Shown piece by piece: positions 8,744 through 19,639 of a DNA stretch of 64,000 nt; position 1 is the first letter of the stretch, and the number at the start of each line of letters is the position of its first letter. The DNA is taken from the NCBI GenBank assembly GCA_039090855.1, contig CM077010.1, positions 45,278,905-45,342,904 of the forward strand. The letters are read 5' to 3'. The position numbers and the translations under genes are program-made. Source of the DNA: Macrothele yani (Eukaryota; Arthropoda; Arachnida; Araneae; Macrothelidae). The notes beneath the pieces are model-generated. The model did no database searches. It was not told the origin of the DNA and saw nothing but the letters and a program-made list of their open reading frames with translations.

Positions 8744-10131
8744 CACTGCTGGACAATTGCTAAGGACGGATCATAAACGGCTATATAGCGCATAAAAAAG
8801 TAAGTGTGGTTGGATGCCAAGTGAAATAAAATAATGTCAGAATGCCAGGACATTACAAGAAAGACAATTTATTGTGCTCTGAAATATAGAAGGCTTTGGA
8901 ACGTGTTCAAGGGACAAACACGCCATTTTGTGCAGAATATGTAAACGTGAAAAAAATGCAACTACCGTCCGCAAGCGTTCCGGCGTAAGATGTCAATACG
9001 GGATATGGCCACCATGGGAGGCGATGCAAGATTCTACACGTCGTGTTATGCTTTGCACAACATTATCAAGCAGCTGTTGGGGTAATTTATCCCATTCCTC
9101 TGTCAGTGCACGGATGAGGGTGTCCTTGTTTATTGGAGGGCATTGGCGACCAGCAAGACTCCTCCACAAAGCATCCCACACATTTTCAATGGGATTCAGA
9201 TCTGGAGAACGTGCTAGCCATACGACGCGTTGAATATCCTCGCTCTCAAGACACTGCTGGACAGCGACTGTTCGATGACATGTTGCGTTGTCGTCCATGA
9301 AAATGAATCTATCACCGACAGCACCACGGAACATGCGAACATGAGGTAGCAGAACATCATTAATGTATCGTTGGCCAGTCATAGTCCCAGTTGGAAGCAC
9401 ATAGAGAGACGTACGGCCATTGATCATGATGCCAGCCCATACCATGACACTACATGTCGGATATCGGTCCCTTTCCTGTATGTTTGCTGGACAATATGCA
9501 GTACCACTATCACGCCAGATCAGTTGTCGTCGACAATCAGACGATAGACTGTATCTACTCTCATCTGAGAAGAGGACAGCAGACCAGTCGTTATCAGTTC
9601 AATTGCGATGTTGATGGCACCATTGCAAACGGGCGGTACGGTGACGTTTGGACAATGGGATGCACACAACAGGACGGCGGGCGTATAGTCCTCCTTCATG
9701 CAAACGTCTGGCGACAGTTTTTCGGGAGATCCGCTTGCCAGTAGCAGCCATAAACTGATTTGAAACAACACTGTGGCTGACGTCGAACTCCCTGGCAACA
9801 TCTGTTATTTTTCGCCCTTCTTCAATCATGCCAATAATACGGCCACGCGGAAAATCATCTAGGTGATGTCGGGAAGACATACTGAAAATTGCAAGTTCGT
9901 CAATTGATTCTTTCCCTTTCAACTTTGCGTTTGAACAACAACGGTCAATACGCGTCAAATCCTTTATATCTCTTATCAGCGCTATGACGTCACGAACAAG
10001 TTCGGCAATCCAAAATTTGCATACGCACAACACGTCTTACTGTATCCCGCACTTATGCTAATTTCCACATTTTCCTGCCTTCCATTTTATGGTTGCTATT
10101 GTCATCCGTCCTTAGCAATTGTCCGGCAGTG
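8744..10131 (-). mobile_element. Tc1-like transposon, family B, complete ends
   Basis: 1388 bp flanked by TA on both sides. The inverted repeats begin CACTGCTGGACAATTGC (left) and CACTGCCGGACAATTGC (right, reverse complement), continuing through TAAGGACGGAT. The transposase is on the minus strand. Confidence 0.92.
8993..9880 (-). pseudogene. Tc1 family B transposase, catalytic triad kept, one stop and N-terminal deletion
   Basis: The start is the Met of MSSRHHLDDFPRGRIIG at 9880, chosen because the helix-turn-helix begins here; longer frames upstream read into the inverted repeat region. The frame runs to the TAA-type stop at 8993-8995 with a single in-frame stop after CHQHRN (9599-9601), where relatives have Trp. 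Catalytic residues are present: LFSDESRY, FMDDNATCHRT and DLNPIENVW (DD34E). Between VVSNQ and FMAATGKR an internal deletion removes much of the linker between the two DNA-binding subdomains. Dead, but by few lesions, so a fairly young copy. Confidence 0.88.
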
Positions 10132-10414
10132 TAATTTCTTTTGTTGTAACGTACTTCAAATATGGTTTGCGTTAAGCCTGAAACCTGCAATTTTGTGTAT
10201 CCGCCTTTCTCAAGGGGGACGTATATCACGAACCACCGGGGTGACAAGAGTCAAAATGGCAAGTTGCAGTAATATGCCAAGGTAGGTGTTGCTCAGTCAG
10301 GAGAATTACTGGTGGTAGGGGGTACAAAATTTACCACCGGCAAATTTTAGCTTTTAGGATATAAGTTATGAACATGAAATAAACTACAGAATGTATAACG
10401 GATACATCAACGAC

Positions 10415-10612
10415 TTCTTTTTATTGGGAGTTTAACGACTACAGTAAGCAACTCAGTGTGCTATAAGCAGTCGTCGGTCCGTAATTTAGGGTCACTGACA
10501 CCAGGGAAGGGAAAGAGCCAGGGCCGTAAGACAGACAACATCCATGCATCACCGGAATTCGAACCCGGACCCATCTTGAACGAATAGGCAGAAGCCATCG
10601 CTTAGACCACTT
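10415..10612 (-). repeat. SINE family 1 copy
   Basis: Reverse-strand copy: ttattgggagtttaacgac, gtaatttagggtcactgac, then B-box complement attcgaacccggaccc and A-box region cgcttagaccact. The typical end (gccaccggggcggc) is missing; it stops at a TCAATCATCAA junction. Confidence 0.8.
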
Positions 10613-11199
10613 CAATCATCAACCAGTGTAAAATCCCTGCTGAAGACATTCCATAGACCCGTCCTCATTTCTGTCTTGGGCGATGCCTTTTCTGCATGCT
10701 TTCGAATTCCATTCGCATTCACCAAAAAAGCAAAACAGCAGCGCGTCTTTATGCAAATTGGAGCAACAGCAGGTATATACCAGTGCGTGTGAAGATCATG
10801 AAACAGGAAAAACACCACCACATACTAAGCTCTGCTGATCAGTGTTGTTCTTCAAGTGGGAACGGCAGTGGTCTTAGATGACTATCACAAAGGCCAAATT
10901 GTAATGGTCAAACCATTGGGTAAGAGCATTTCCAAGGCTTGTGTGATGATCAAGGTCAGCCATTGTTAATACCTTTGAAAAATTATCCGAAGAGGGAAAC
11001 ATCATGAACCTCCGACAAGGTTTGCACCAACCACGGCTCATTGATGCTAGAGGCGAGTGAAGGCTGTCCCGTATGGTACGAGCTAACAGAAGGGATACTG
11101 TGGTGTAGCTCGCCGGTAATTTGAATGCTGGTGACGAGAGTAATGACGAAACTATGGCTCATCGATAATACAGGTGAGTGAAGGCTATCCCGTATGGTA

Positions 11200-12690
11200 C
11201 ACTGGCGTGCAAAAATTTAAGAACAAGACGGTTTTTCGAATGTAATGTCGTGCAGAAGTGCTCTACATCAACTCAAATCATACCATGAGATCCCCAAGAT
11301 GTAAGAATATGGGACAAGTGAGAAAAACCGTCCAAACAAGGAATCCAAAGGACACAAAGGCATTTTATTGAAAAGGTAGCTTCGAGCACAACTGGACAGA
11401 AGACAAACGTCCATGTGACAGGCGGCTGCCAATAAAAATCCAGTTTTTATTAGGGGATATGATCACCGCTGAGTGCGTTGCATGATTTACAACGTCTGTC
11501 CATGCTGAGGACGTGGTTGTCAAGGAGCTGTTGAGGCATCGCGGCCCAATCCTCTTGTAGCGCCAATCGCAGCTTCGGAATCGTTGTGGGCGGCTGGTGA
11601 CATGTTGCCAAGCGTCTCCCGAGAAGGTCCCACGCGTGTTCGATTGGATTAAGGTCCGGGGGCCTAGCGGGCCAATCCATGCGTTGAATATCTTCACTCT
11701 CCAACAGCTCTGCGACAGCCACTGTACGATGAGGTGTACCGTTGTCGTCCATGAAGAGGAACTCAGGATCCACAGCACCTCTAAACAAACGTACGTGAGG
11801 CAGGAGAACCTCGGTACAATAGCGGACACTAGTGACTGAACCTCCTTGGAAGATATGGAGGTTCGTACGGCTACCAAGCATGATACCGCCACAATAGAGA
11901 ACTCCGCCACCTCCAAACCGGTCCCTTTCGATGATGTTGGAGGTGTGATTGCGTGTTCCCTGCTCTCTCCAGATATGTATAAGTCCAGAATCGTTCGTCA
12001 GACTAAATCGGCTCTCATCCGTAAAGAGAACTCGACCCCATTGCTTATGTGTCCAGTTCTTGTGTTCCTGGCATCACAGAAACCGCCGTCTCCGATGAGC
12101 AGGTGTTAATGGCACACACCGTACTGGTCGTCGTGCAAATAGATCACCTTTGTGCAGCCTCCTGGCCACGGTAAAACGCGATAACGGACGTCCAATTGTC
12201 TGTTGCATGTGCCTTACGATTTCTCCCGCTGTCTGCCATTTGTCTCTTCTCGCCTGTAGGACAATACACCGGTCATCCGCCGCCGCGGTTGCTCGTGGAC
12301 GACCACTGCTAAACTCTCGGACAGCTGTTCCTGTCGTTCGAAATGCTCTTCAAGCTCGTCAAACGATGCTGTGAGCGATCCAAAACTCCTCGGCCACACT
12401 AGTCACACTTCGACCTTCTTCCAACTTCCCAATGACGCGACCTCGGGTAAAGTCATCCAGATGTCGTCTACTGGATTGCCTGTTGGCCATATCACACGGT
12501 GGTACACCGCCCGTGTGCTTTATACCCTTCCGACACTCCCGCCTTACCCCCTACGTCATGCTGCAAACATGCGCGTACTCTACCATACCGGACCCTAGTC
12601 TATCTTCTAAGGTCTTTCGGTCCGTTCTCCCTGCTCGTTCCGTTGTTATGCTAATTTTTCATCTTCGTCCTTAATTTTTGCACACCAGTG
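11200..12690 (-). mobile_element. Tc1-like transposon, family C, complete ends, nested in family D
   Basis: 1491 bp with TA at 11198-11199 and 12691-12692. Inverted repeats: CACTGGCGTGCAAAAATT on the left and the complement of aatttttgcacaccagtg on the right. The target reads cgtatggta-taagccaaca, which without the insert matches the neighbouring version cgtatggtacgagctaaca. Confidence 0.92.
11450..12490 (-). pseudogene. Tc1 family C transposase, full length, catalytic triad kept, three stops
   Basis: 347 codons from the Met of MANRQSSRRHLDDFTRGRV (12488-12490) to the stop at 11450-11452, all in one frame. Catalytic residues are intact: LFTDESRFSL, FMDDNGTPHRT and DLNPIEHAWDLL (DD34E). In-frame stops occur only after AHSIV, after the next RA, and after RRRFL; the last two are places where relatives have Trp. 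The helix-turn-helix (VTSVAEEF) and the GRPR-type linker (SSGRPRATAA) are visible. The absence of frameshifts makes this one of the youngest copies in the window. Confidence 0.9.
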
Positions 12691-13672
12691 TATAAGCCAA
12701 CAGAAGGGATATTGTGGTGCAACTCGTCGGTAATTTGAATACTGGTGACGAGAGTAATGGCTAAATTATGCTGGTAACGAGAGATGCTGATGGAGAGATT
12801 ATGGCTCATCGATAATAGAGGTGACTGAAGGCTATCCCGTATGTTACGAGCGAAGAGAAAGGATACTGTTACGTAACTGCCCGGTGATGTGAATCCTGGT
12901 GACGATAGTAATGTGTCAACGCACAGTAAATCAAACCATCCTGAAAATGGGACTACCTAGCCACAGGTTGCTCCGAGTGCTTATACTAACCTAGGTGCAC
13001 TGTGGAAAGTGCCTACAATATGCACGCGAGCATCAAAACTGGATCTTGAATATTTGAAAGAAAGTCTGCTGGTCCGATAAATCTTGTTGGCTGCTGCACC
13101 ATGCGGATGCACGGGTACGTGTGCGTCGTTTACCAGGGGAAGTTTTGGTACCAGGATGCACCACGATAGGCAAACAAGCCGGTGGAGGCAGTAAAATATT
13201 TTGCTAGCCCTGGGTCTAGTCATTCGTGTGCAGGAAACTGTGACATCTACCACCTACCTAAACATTATTGCAGACCAGGTACATCTTATAATGGCAACAT
13301 TATTTCTCTCTAGTAGTGCTTTCTGTTAGTAGAAGTATAGTGCGCATGTCGCACTGCCAGAATTGTTTGAGGACGGTTCGCGGAATATGAGGAAGACTTC
13401 CAGGTATTGCTCTGGTCTCTTCATTCCCCACACCTCAATGCAACTGAGAGTCTGTGGTTTGTGTTGGAACAGCAAATCCGACCTGCCGTTATTTAACCAC
13501 GTAACTTACAAGGGTTAAAGGATCTGCTGGAAAGGAGTTGGTATCAGATACCACAAGACTCCTATAGAAATATTGTAGCGTTCATTCCTGACTGGGTAAG
13601 CTCTTTTGGCGGCACATAAAGAGCCAACATAATATTAGGCAGGTGGCCATACTATTTTGACTCTTCGGTGTA

Positions 13673-13922
13673 CACTGAAGAGCAATTGAATGAGAGATAC
13701 CTGTCTAGTAACGTGTGGTCAACACCTTTCGCCCTGATGACGGCGGCGATTTGTCTCGGCACGAACTCGACAAGACAACGGAAGCGTTGTGAAGCCATAC
13801 GGATCCACGACCCCTGAACAAGCTCCCACAGTTCACGAAAATTTGATGGAGTGAGGTCATATCTGTCGATGGCATCCCAGATGTGCTCGATGGGATTGAG
13901 GTCAGGTGACCTAGCTGGCCAA
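13673..13922 (-). mobile_element. Tc1-like transposon, family A, copy 2 (3' end only)
   Basis: Starts with the intact inverted repeat CACTGAAGAGCAATTGAA after the TA that also ends family D. It covers only the last part of the transposase and is cut off at 13922 by SINE sequence. Read on the minus strand it gives SPDLNPIEHIWDAI, i.e. this fragment still has the catalytic Glu that copies 1 and 4 have lost. Confidence 0.88.
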
Positions 13923-14011
13923 TTTATTCCTCAACGGGATTCGAACTCGGACCCCATCTCGAACGAACGGTCATGAGCTAGTGCTTAGATCACTGCACCA
14001 CCGGGACGGCT
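13923..14011 (-). repeat. SINE family 1, tRNA-like head only
   Basis: gggattcgaactcggaccc (B-box complement) followed by gcttagatcactgcaccacc and gggacggc. The body of the SINE is missing. Confidence 0.75.
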
Positions 14012-14840
14012 TAAAATAATTTATCAGGAATTGTATTGCATTTCCCATATTCAAAACAGAAAATGAACCATTGTTTCTTCATTAGATGTGTTTTAATAAC
14101 ACTCAAATACGAAAGGGACTTTTCTGATTAGATGTGTGCATCGTGTAAAAGAAGTTGCATTTGTCCCGAGGAAAGTCAAATTTTGGTCGGTGAGAAAGAA
14201 TGTATTGCGAGGAAGAAGTATTATTATGAAAGAAAGTTGACCTCAATTGAAACTGACCTCAATTGAAAACTTCATTGTGTGCAGATTTATGATTTTCGTA
14301 ATTTTCTTAAATTGCTTTTTCTGACGTAAGAAGGAAACCAGAAAATTACACAACAAAGTGAATTGTTATTCTACCCATGATAAGAAACGTTCCCAGTGAT
14401 ATTCTTTAAGCGTTGCACGTCTGTAACTTGATACTGGATTGGTAACAAGAAACATTCTAAACTGCTTCTGATCTTAGGAAGCAGTATTTTTATGGAAAAT
14501 CAAGTTATAGGGAAAGAGAAAAGAATCTCAAGAAATCCAATTCATCGTTACTGATCTATCACATTATGTAAATATTTTCTGCAATAGAGATGCTAAAAAA
14601 AAAAAGTACTTATTATCTCATTGTATATGGATGAACTCTTTCAAGAAAAAAGACAGTACTATATATATTCGCCACTTCTCTATGTTAAACCAAAGACAAA
14701 TTTTGCAGAAGAAAATGAGACATTTTGTCTAATGTGTACCCGAGCTCTTCATCAGGAATTCATGGAAGATGCAAACGGACAACAAGAAAGGGGCCATCGA
14801 ATTATTCGGTGTATGGAACACGCCTTTATCTTATACTAGC
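14012..14840. other. No convincing gene
   Basis: AT-rich spacer. A 72-codon frame starting at 14621 has an ATG but no recognisable motif and no relatives that I can name. Confidence 0.45.
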
Positions 14841-15620
14841 AGAGGTACCCGGTATTTCTCGGGTAAATATTCGTGAAATCACAAAGTTCTGCTGGTGAAA
14901 TTTAATGAATGAAAAATATATTCCTGTAATTTTCCCGTTAATACCAAATTTGGTAATTCTAAATTGAAAAATGTAGAACTTTTTTCGAAAAGCTTGTACT
15001 GACCTCCCCGGTTCCGACCCCTTCCAAAAAACCATCTACGGTCTAAATCAGATTATTATGAGATACTATACCAAATTTGGTGGTTGTTAATTGAAAGCTG
15101 TAGAACGTTTTACGAAAATTTTGTATGGGCACCCTTTGACCCCTTCCAAAAACCGTCTACGGTTTAAGTTAGGGTACCATGAGATAAATACCAAATTTGG
15201 TTGTTTCAAATTGAAAACTTTAGAACTTTTTACGAACATTTTGTATGGTGGGGCACCTGCCCCCTTCCCTCTCCACCGACCACTTCCATAAACTGTCAAA
15301 TTTGGTGGTTGCAAATTGTAAACTGTAAAATTTTTTACGAAAATTTAGTATGGGGGGCCCTTGACCCTCTGGCTGCGACCCCTTCCCAAAACCGTGTACG
15401 ATCTAAGTCAGAGTACCATTAGATAGTATACCAACTTTGGTGGTTCTGTAATGAAAACTGTAGGAATTTTAACTAAAATAACGAAACTATTGTATGGAGG
15501 CCCCCTTGACCCCCCCCCCCCCCCACGGCTCCGATTCCTTCCAAAACCATTCTACATTCTAACTTAGAGTACCATGAGATAGAACCACCAAATTTGGTCT
15601 ACTAAGTTAAAAACTGTATA
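14841..15620 (+). repeat. Tandem repeat, ~110-155-bp units
   Basis: About five and a half units. Each has taccaaatttggtggtt, attgaaaactgtagaac, acgaaaattttgtatgg, then a C-rich stretch (cccttgaccccttccaaa) and gtctaagtcagagtaccat. Units start near 14940, 15068, 15188, 15295, 15429 and 15585. The variable C run reaches 15 bases at about 15509. Unit length varies, so it is an old satellite-like array. Confidence 0.75.
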
Positions 15621-15659
15621 TTTGTGTAGCGGACAAACAAAAACACACACAAAAAAAAT

Positions 15660-16030
15660 ATATACAAACATTTACTTTATATCATCATCATCGTTCCGCG
15701 ACGCGGGGGGGGGGAGCATAAAGGTAAATCGCGTTTTCTGCGTTATTTCTGCTTCTAAAACTCCAATTTGAAATATTCTTCCTGTATCGCATACAAAACC
15801 TGATGGAAAATATTTTTCACATAATTTCCAAAGTTTGACAAGGAATGGTTTGGCCACCAGGGTGCATAAGTGTTAATATCTGCTTCTGATGTATTTGTAG
15901 CAAAACCTGGGCTCCTGAAAACTCGACTAAAAATTTATTTTTTTCAACCGATACCGCTCATATGGAAAAACTTTTTGAGAATATTTTCTTCCTAAAATAG
16001 TGCATGATTTTCCCACCAGGGGACTATGAC
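15660..16030 (-). repeat. Satellite R (same family as 29875-33010)
   Basis: On the minus strand it contains ggccaaaccattcc, ttgtatgcgatacaggaag and gcagaaataacgcagaaaac, phrases shared with the array at 29.9-33.0 kb. A second, more diverged unit follows up to the ccaccagggg phrase near 16020. Confidence 0.7.
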
Positions 16031-16840
16031 AACAAAGCGAAGTGGTAAGGTTCACGCTTGCGCTGTGTTAATTAGCAATCTTCTTTTGTTGTGAGAATCT
16101 TACCTTGATATGGAGTGTCACAAAAATGCACGAAACCATGTTTCATCAAAGTGAAACAGATATGTTCCAAATGTGAAACAATAAAGGTTACAAGAAATGA
16201 ACATCACGAGAACAAAAGTTTATTGTATGAGGAGAGTTCCGACAATTAAAATAGGCAAAATGCAGGAGGCGGCTAAAAAAAATGGGACTAACTTTCAAAC
16301 AGAGGAAATTATATTCGTTTGGATTTCAAGCTGTTTCAGTCAGAATGAACAGTAGATCCGCATGGAACCCTTCCAATATAAGTGTCGAGACTGAGTGTGC
16401 CCGTGTGGTTAGGGGTTTGATAAATCCAGTTATCTAGCAGAAATTATGAAGAAAGGAAAATAACTGAAAAAGATAGACCCACTCCTTTGATAAAAACATT
16501 AAGAAAAATCTAAAAATTTTTAGTCACTTTTCACGATGTTTAGTATTTCGCGACTGTGAAAAGTGAACGGATTTTATTGTTGGCAGTACCTTCCGTTCCT
16601 CCAGAAACAAACAAACGTATGTACACAAAAAATGGTGTTTAATGTTTATAGTTTCGAAGTATCAAAACTATGCAGTGAAACATCTCTCGGACATAATTCT
16701 ATAACTGTTTTAATTACGTGTTAGGAAAAAATCGAATTAAATTTTGTATGAGTTTAGCGTTTGACAAAAACTTTAACATAAACGGAACGGGGGAAAATAA
16801 CCTGGATCTTGTCAGCACCTAAATTGACCCAGCGTTTCCA
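16031..16840. other. No recognisable feature
   Basis: AT-rich spacer without a meaningful open frame or identifiable repeat. Confidence 0.45.
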
Positions 16841-16841
16841 T

Positions 16842-17055
16842 TGATTGATTGGAGGTTTAGCGACCACCGTGAGCAACTCAGTGGGCTATAAGTAGTCGCC
16901 CGTCCCTAATTTAGGGCCATTGGCCCCAGGGAAGGGAAAGAGTCTAGCGCCGTAAGGCAAACACAACATCCATGCCTCACCGGGATTCGAACCCGGACCC
17001 ATCTCGGACGAACGATCAGAAGCCATCGCTTAGACCACTGCGCTACCGGGATGGC
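16842..17055 (-). repeat. SINE family 1, complete copy
   Basis: gattggaggtttagcgac at the tail end, gtccctaatttagggcc in the body, B-box complement gggattcgaacccggaccc, and the 5' end gctaccgggatggc. A short gcgttt at both sides may be the target duplication. Confidence 0.88.
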
Positions 17056-17496
17056 GCGGCGTTTGTTTTTTTTTTTGTTTTTTTTTCGGCAAACAAGAAT
17101 TACTATTTTCAGAGACCACTCTGAAAATAAAAGTAACTGCTTTTCTTTTAACGCAAAGTTACAGCCGGGGCTTTTCGCACTACCTCATTTCTATGTAGAA
17201 CCAATTTTTAAAGGAAATGGAAAAAAAAAACATTTTTCTGCGATTCGGTTTTGGAGAATTTTACTGTGCAGTTGCATTGCCATAAGTATGTGAAATCTAT
17301 GAATACATTTATGCCTCTCTCTTATTTTACTTAAATTTATTTATCCGCTTTTAGATTCTTCGAGTGGAAAATGATCACCTGCAGTTTTGGTGTTAAAGAT
17401 ACGTAGTGTATTCTAGAATGTTCTTGAGATGGCTTTTGTCATTATCATATGCGTTTTTTATTAATTATGCCATGTTATTATGCATTGTTTCATATA
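17056..17496. other. No recognisable gene
   Basis: AT-rich, beginning with T runs. An 80-codon frame (17051-17293) starts inside the SINE and is T-run derived. Confidence 0.45.
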
Positions 17497-18685
17497 CTTT
17501 GAAGAGCAATTAAATTAGAGACAGCTGGCGTTATGCAAATATGGCGCTGTGGGCGGCCATGTAAACGCAAACGACATGACGTATGCAGCGATCCGACAAT
17601 ATAAGGAGTGATGCGACAGGAATCAGTAAGAGTCGGATGCAGTATGGGTAAGAAGAAGGATCTAAGCGCATTTGATCGTGGGCAAATAGTCGGGGCCCGA
17701 CGAATGGGTCACTCCATCTCGGAAGTCGTGCAGGCACTGGGATTTGTACGAGCCACTGTGTCACAGGTGCACCGTGAGTACATCGAATTCGGTAAAACCA
17801 TCTCTGCAAGGGCCAACTGCCGTGGACAACAGCGTGTGGATGAGCGGGGTCATCGTCGACTAGCTCGCACTGTAACAGTGGATAGACGGGACACAGTGCA
17901 AGAAATCACTTGGCAATTTAACGCTAGTGCACAAAAACGTGTTAGCAGCCACACCATCCAGAATCATCTCCTCGCTATGGGGTACAGAAGCCATCGTCAC
18001 ACAAGGTTCCCGCTGCTGACCTGGCCGCGGGAACATCGCCACTGGAACCTAGACATGTGGAAAAATGTTGCCTGGACTGATGAGTCGAGATTCACGTTGG
18101 TACATGCAGATGGCAGGATACGAGTACGGCGCAAACCACATAAAGCGATGGATCCTTCTTGCCAGCAGGGTACTCAAGCTGGTGGGAGTGGCATTTTCAT
18201 CTGGGGACTGTTTACGTGGGCGGAAATGGGACCTCTAGTACGTGTGACATCGCCCCTCAAGGTCAAGGTTACCGGTATATCCTGGACGACCATTTGCTCA
18301 CGTTTGTGCGTCTTCCACAACCCACTGGGGACCTCATCCTGCAACAAGACAATGCACCGTGTCATCGCTCCCGAATTGTATCTGAATGGTTGAATAAACA
18401 CTCCACTAATGTGACCTCGCTTCCTTGGCCAGCTAAGTCACCTGACCTCAATCCCATCAACACATCTGGGACGTCATCCAGTGAGATGTTCTAGGCTCTG
18501 CCCCCCCCCCCCATGAAATCTTCGTGAACTGAGGGAACTTGTTCAGGGGGCGTGGATCCGTATGGCTTCCCAACGTTCCGGCGTCTTGTCGAGTTCATGC
18601 CGAGACGAATCGCCGCCGTCATCAGGGCGAAAGGTGGTGCTACACGTTGCTAGACAGGTATGTCTAATTCAATTGCTCTTCAGTG
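17497..18685 (+). mobile_element. Tc1-like transposon, family A, copy 3
   Basis: 1189 bp between TA dinucleotides. The left end CTTTGAAGAGCAATTAAA is a slightly mutated family A repeat. The right end aattgctcttcagtg (18671-18685) is canonical. Confidence 0.92.
17644..18653 (+). pseudogene. Tc1 family A transposase with frameshifts
   Basis: Start at MGKKKDLSAFDRGQIVG (17644), which matches the start of the 54352 copy; an upstream in-frame Met at 17608 is less likely because the leader there is conserved as untranslated sequence. Helix-turn-helix SISEVVQALG is intact. First catalytic Asp in TDESRF. A 24-base in-frame deletion removes part of the linker after PLLT. A frameshift near 18260 (after RVTSPL) breaks the frame; the remainder continues as FVRLPQPTGDLILQQDN (second Asp) and WPAKSPDLNPI, where loss of one base destroys the third catalytic position. 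A C run near 18500 adds another shift. Natural stop at 18651-18653. Confidence 0.9.
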
Positions 18686-18687
18686 TA

Positions 18688-19396
18688 CTTCACAATGCAA
18701 GATTCTAGGAACAGTATCAAAACAACAGAGAATCAAGAGATACAATAGTAAACCGAAGTGAACATTCAGACTACACGACGGCAAAATGTTTCATTATCTG
18801 AAATTCGAAAATCTAAGTAAATGTTTCTCCAGGAGTCAATTTTTTAGGACATATTGAGAAATGTAAAATATTTTTTCATCCCTCTATCTAGCAGACTAAG
18901 TACAAACAAAGCTGAATGTCTCACACCAAGATCTGTGTACATCCAAAAAATGATTTTTTCAATCCAATTCTCAAAGACGTAGATATGGTTGAAAAAGAGT
19001 TGCAAACAGAAATATCAGTAAAAGTCCCCAAGTGGCGAAATTTTGATATACGAAAAATTTGAATTTGTTGATAATCTTCACTGTGAACTCTATCGAAAGC
19101 GAAAAAAGCTTTCAAAATCAGAGTTTTAGGAGAAAGGTTATGGACGATAGGGTGGAGTGAAAAATTTTTTTTGGAAATTCATATCAGTTGGGGTTGGGAA
19201 GTTAGAAGGCACCCAACATGTGTATCACGCAGAGATTTGAAGCCTCTAGCACTCCTTCAGGTGCCCCACTAGGGTTGAAATTTGCAAAAAATGTCGGTTT
19301 TGCCTCATTTATAAGAATGTTTTATTTACATTATTTAAAAAAAATATAAACTAGCCTTGGGTTGGAAAACACAAATAATGATTCATAATTGATACA
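18688..19396. other. No recognisable feature
   Basis: AT-rich spacer; the 64-codon minus-strand frame at 18921-19115 has no motif. Confidence 0.45.
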
Positions 19397-19639
19397 CACT
19401 GGCGGAGTGTGAAAAAAGAACACCAAGAAGGAATTGGCGGACGATCATGAAATTTACATATGTTAATGGGGTCGAGTTTACGTAGGTGTGATGTTAATTT
19501 CGGGACCAACCGGTGAGCGCTTGCGCCACAGCACGGCATAATATGCAAATTATCGTCGGTGGTATTTAAGGAGTACGGCGAAATAAATGTAATCAGTCGT
19601 CGGCGTACGGACAGGTGCGAAAACCCTGAAGAAGCTGCA

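Larger units (their letters stand above)
11035..12900 (+). repeat. ~121-bp segment of the family D transposase in three tandem versions (middle one split by element C)
   Basis: Versions start at 11035, 11156 and 12803. Each contains ggctcat.gat, ctatcccgtatg or ctgtcccgtatg, and a block like agaagggatactgtggtg followed by gaatnctggtgacgagag. The second version runs to 11199, is interrupted by element C and resumes at 12691. The third is more diverged and is followed by the single-copy remainder of the gene. Confidence 0.75.
10890..13610 (+). pseudogene. Tc1 family D transposase, heavily broken
   Basis: Recognisable pieces, in order: DDYHKGQIVM and LGKSISKA (first helix-turn-helix, from about 10895); LIDARGE and RMVRANRR (second DNA-binding part, present in three tandem versions at 11035, 11156 and 12803); after 12915 QRTVNQ- and SHRLLR-like pieces; near 13200 the tryptophan-poor core; and near 13400 EEDFQVLLWSLHSP followed by ESLWFVLEQQIR, which contains the position of the third catalytic acidic residue. 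Many stops and frameshifts lie between them. The C-terminus runs to about 13610. Too decayed to reconstruct a start. Confidence 0.65.
10840..13670 (+). mobile_element. Tc1-like transposon, family D, carrying element C and an internal triplication
   Basis: Plus-strand Tc1-like remnant recognised by its broken transposase. It is split by the 1491-bp element at 11200-12690. The right end is the TA at 13669-13671, where cttcggtgta meets the next element. The left end could not be fixed; 10840 is where similarity to a transposase leader appears to begin. Confidence 0.65.

Noticed and set aside
11365..11916. 183-codon minus-strand frame
   Set aside because: It is a shadow of the family C transposase, whose true frame contains the catalytic motifs.
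15509..15523. C run as a functional motif
   Set aside because: It is one variable homopolymer of a tandem-repeat unit; similar C or G runs occur at several places and may be partly assembly noise.
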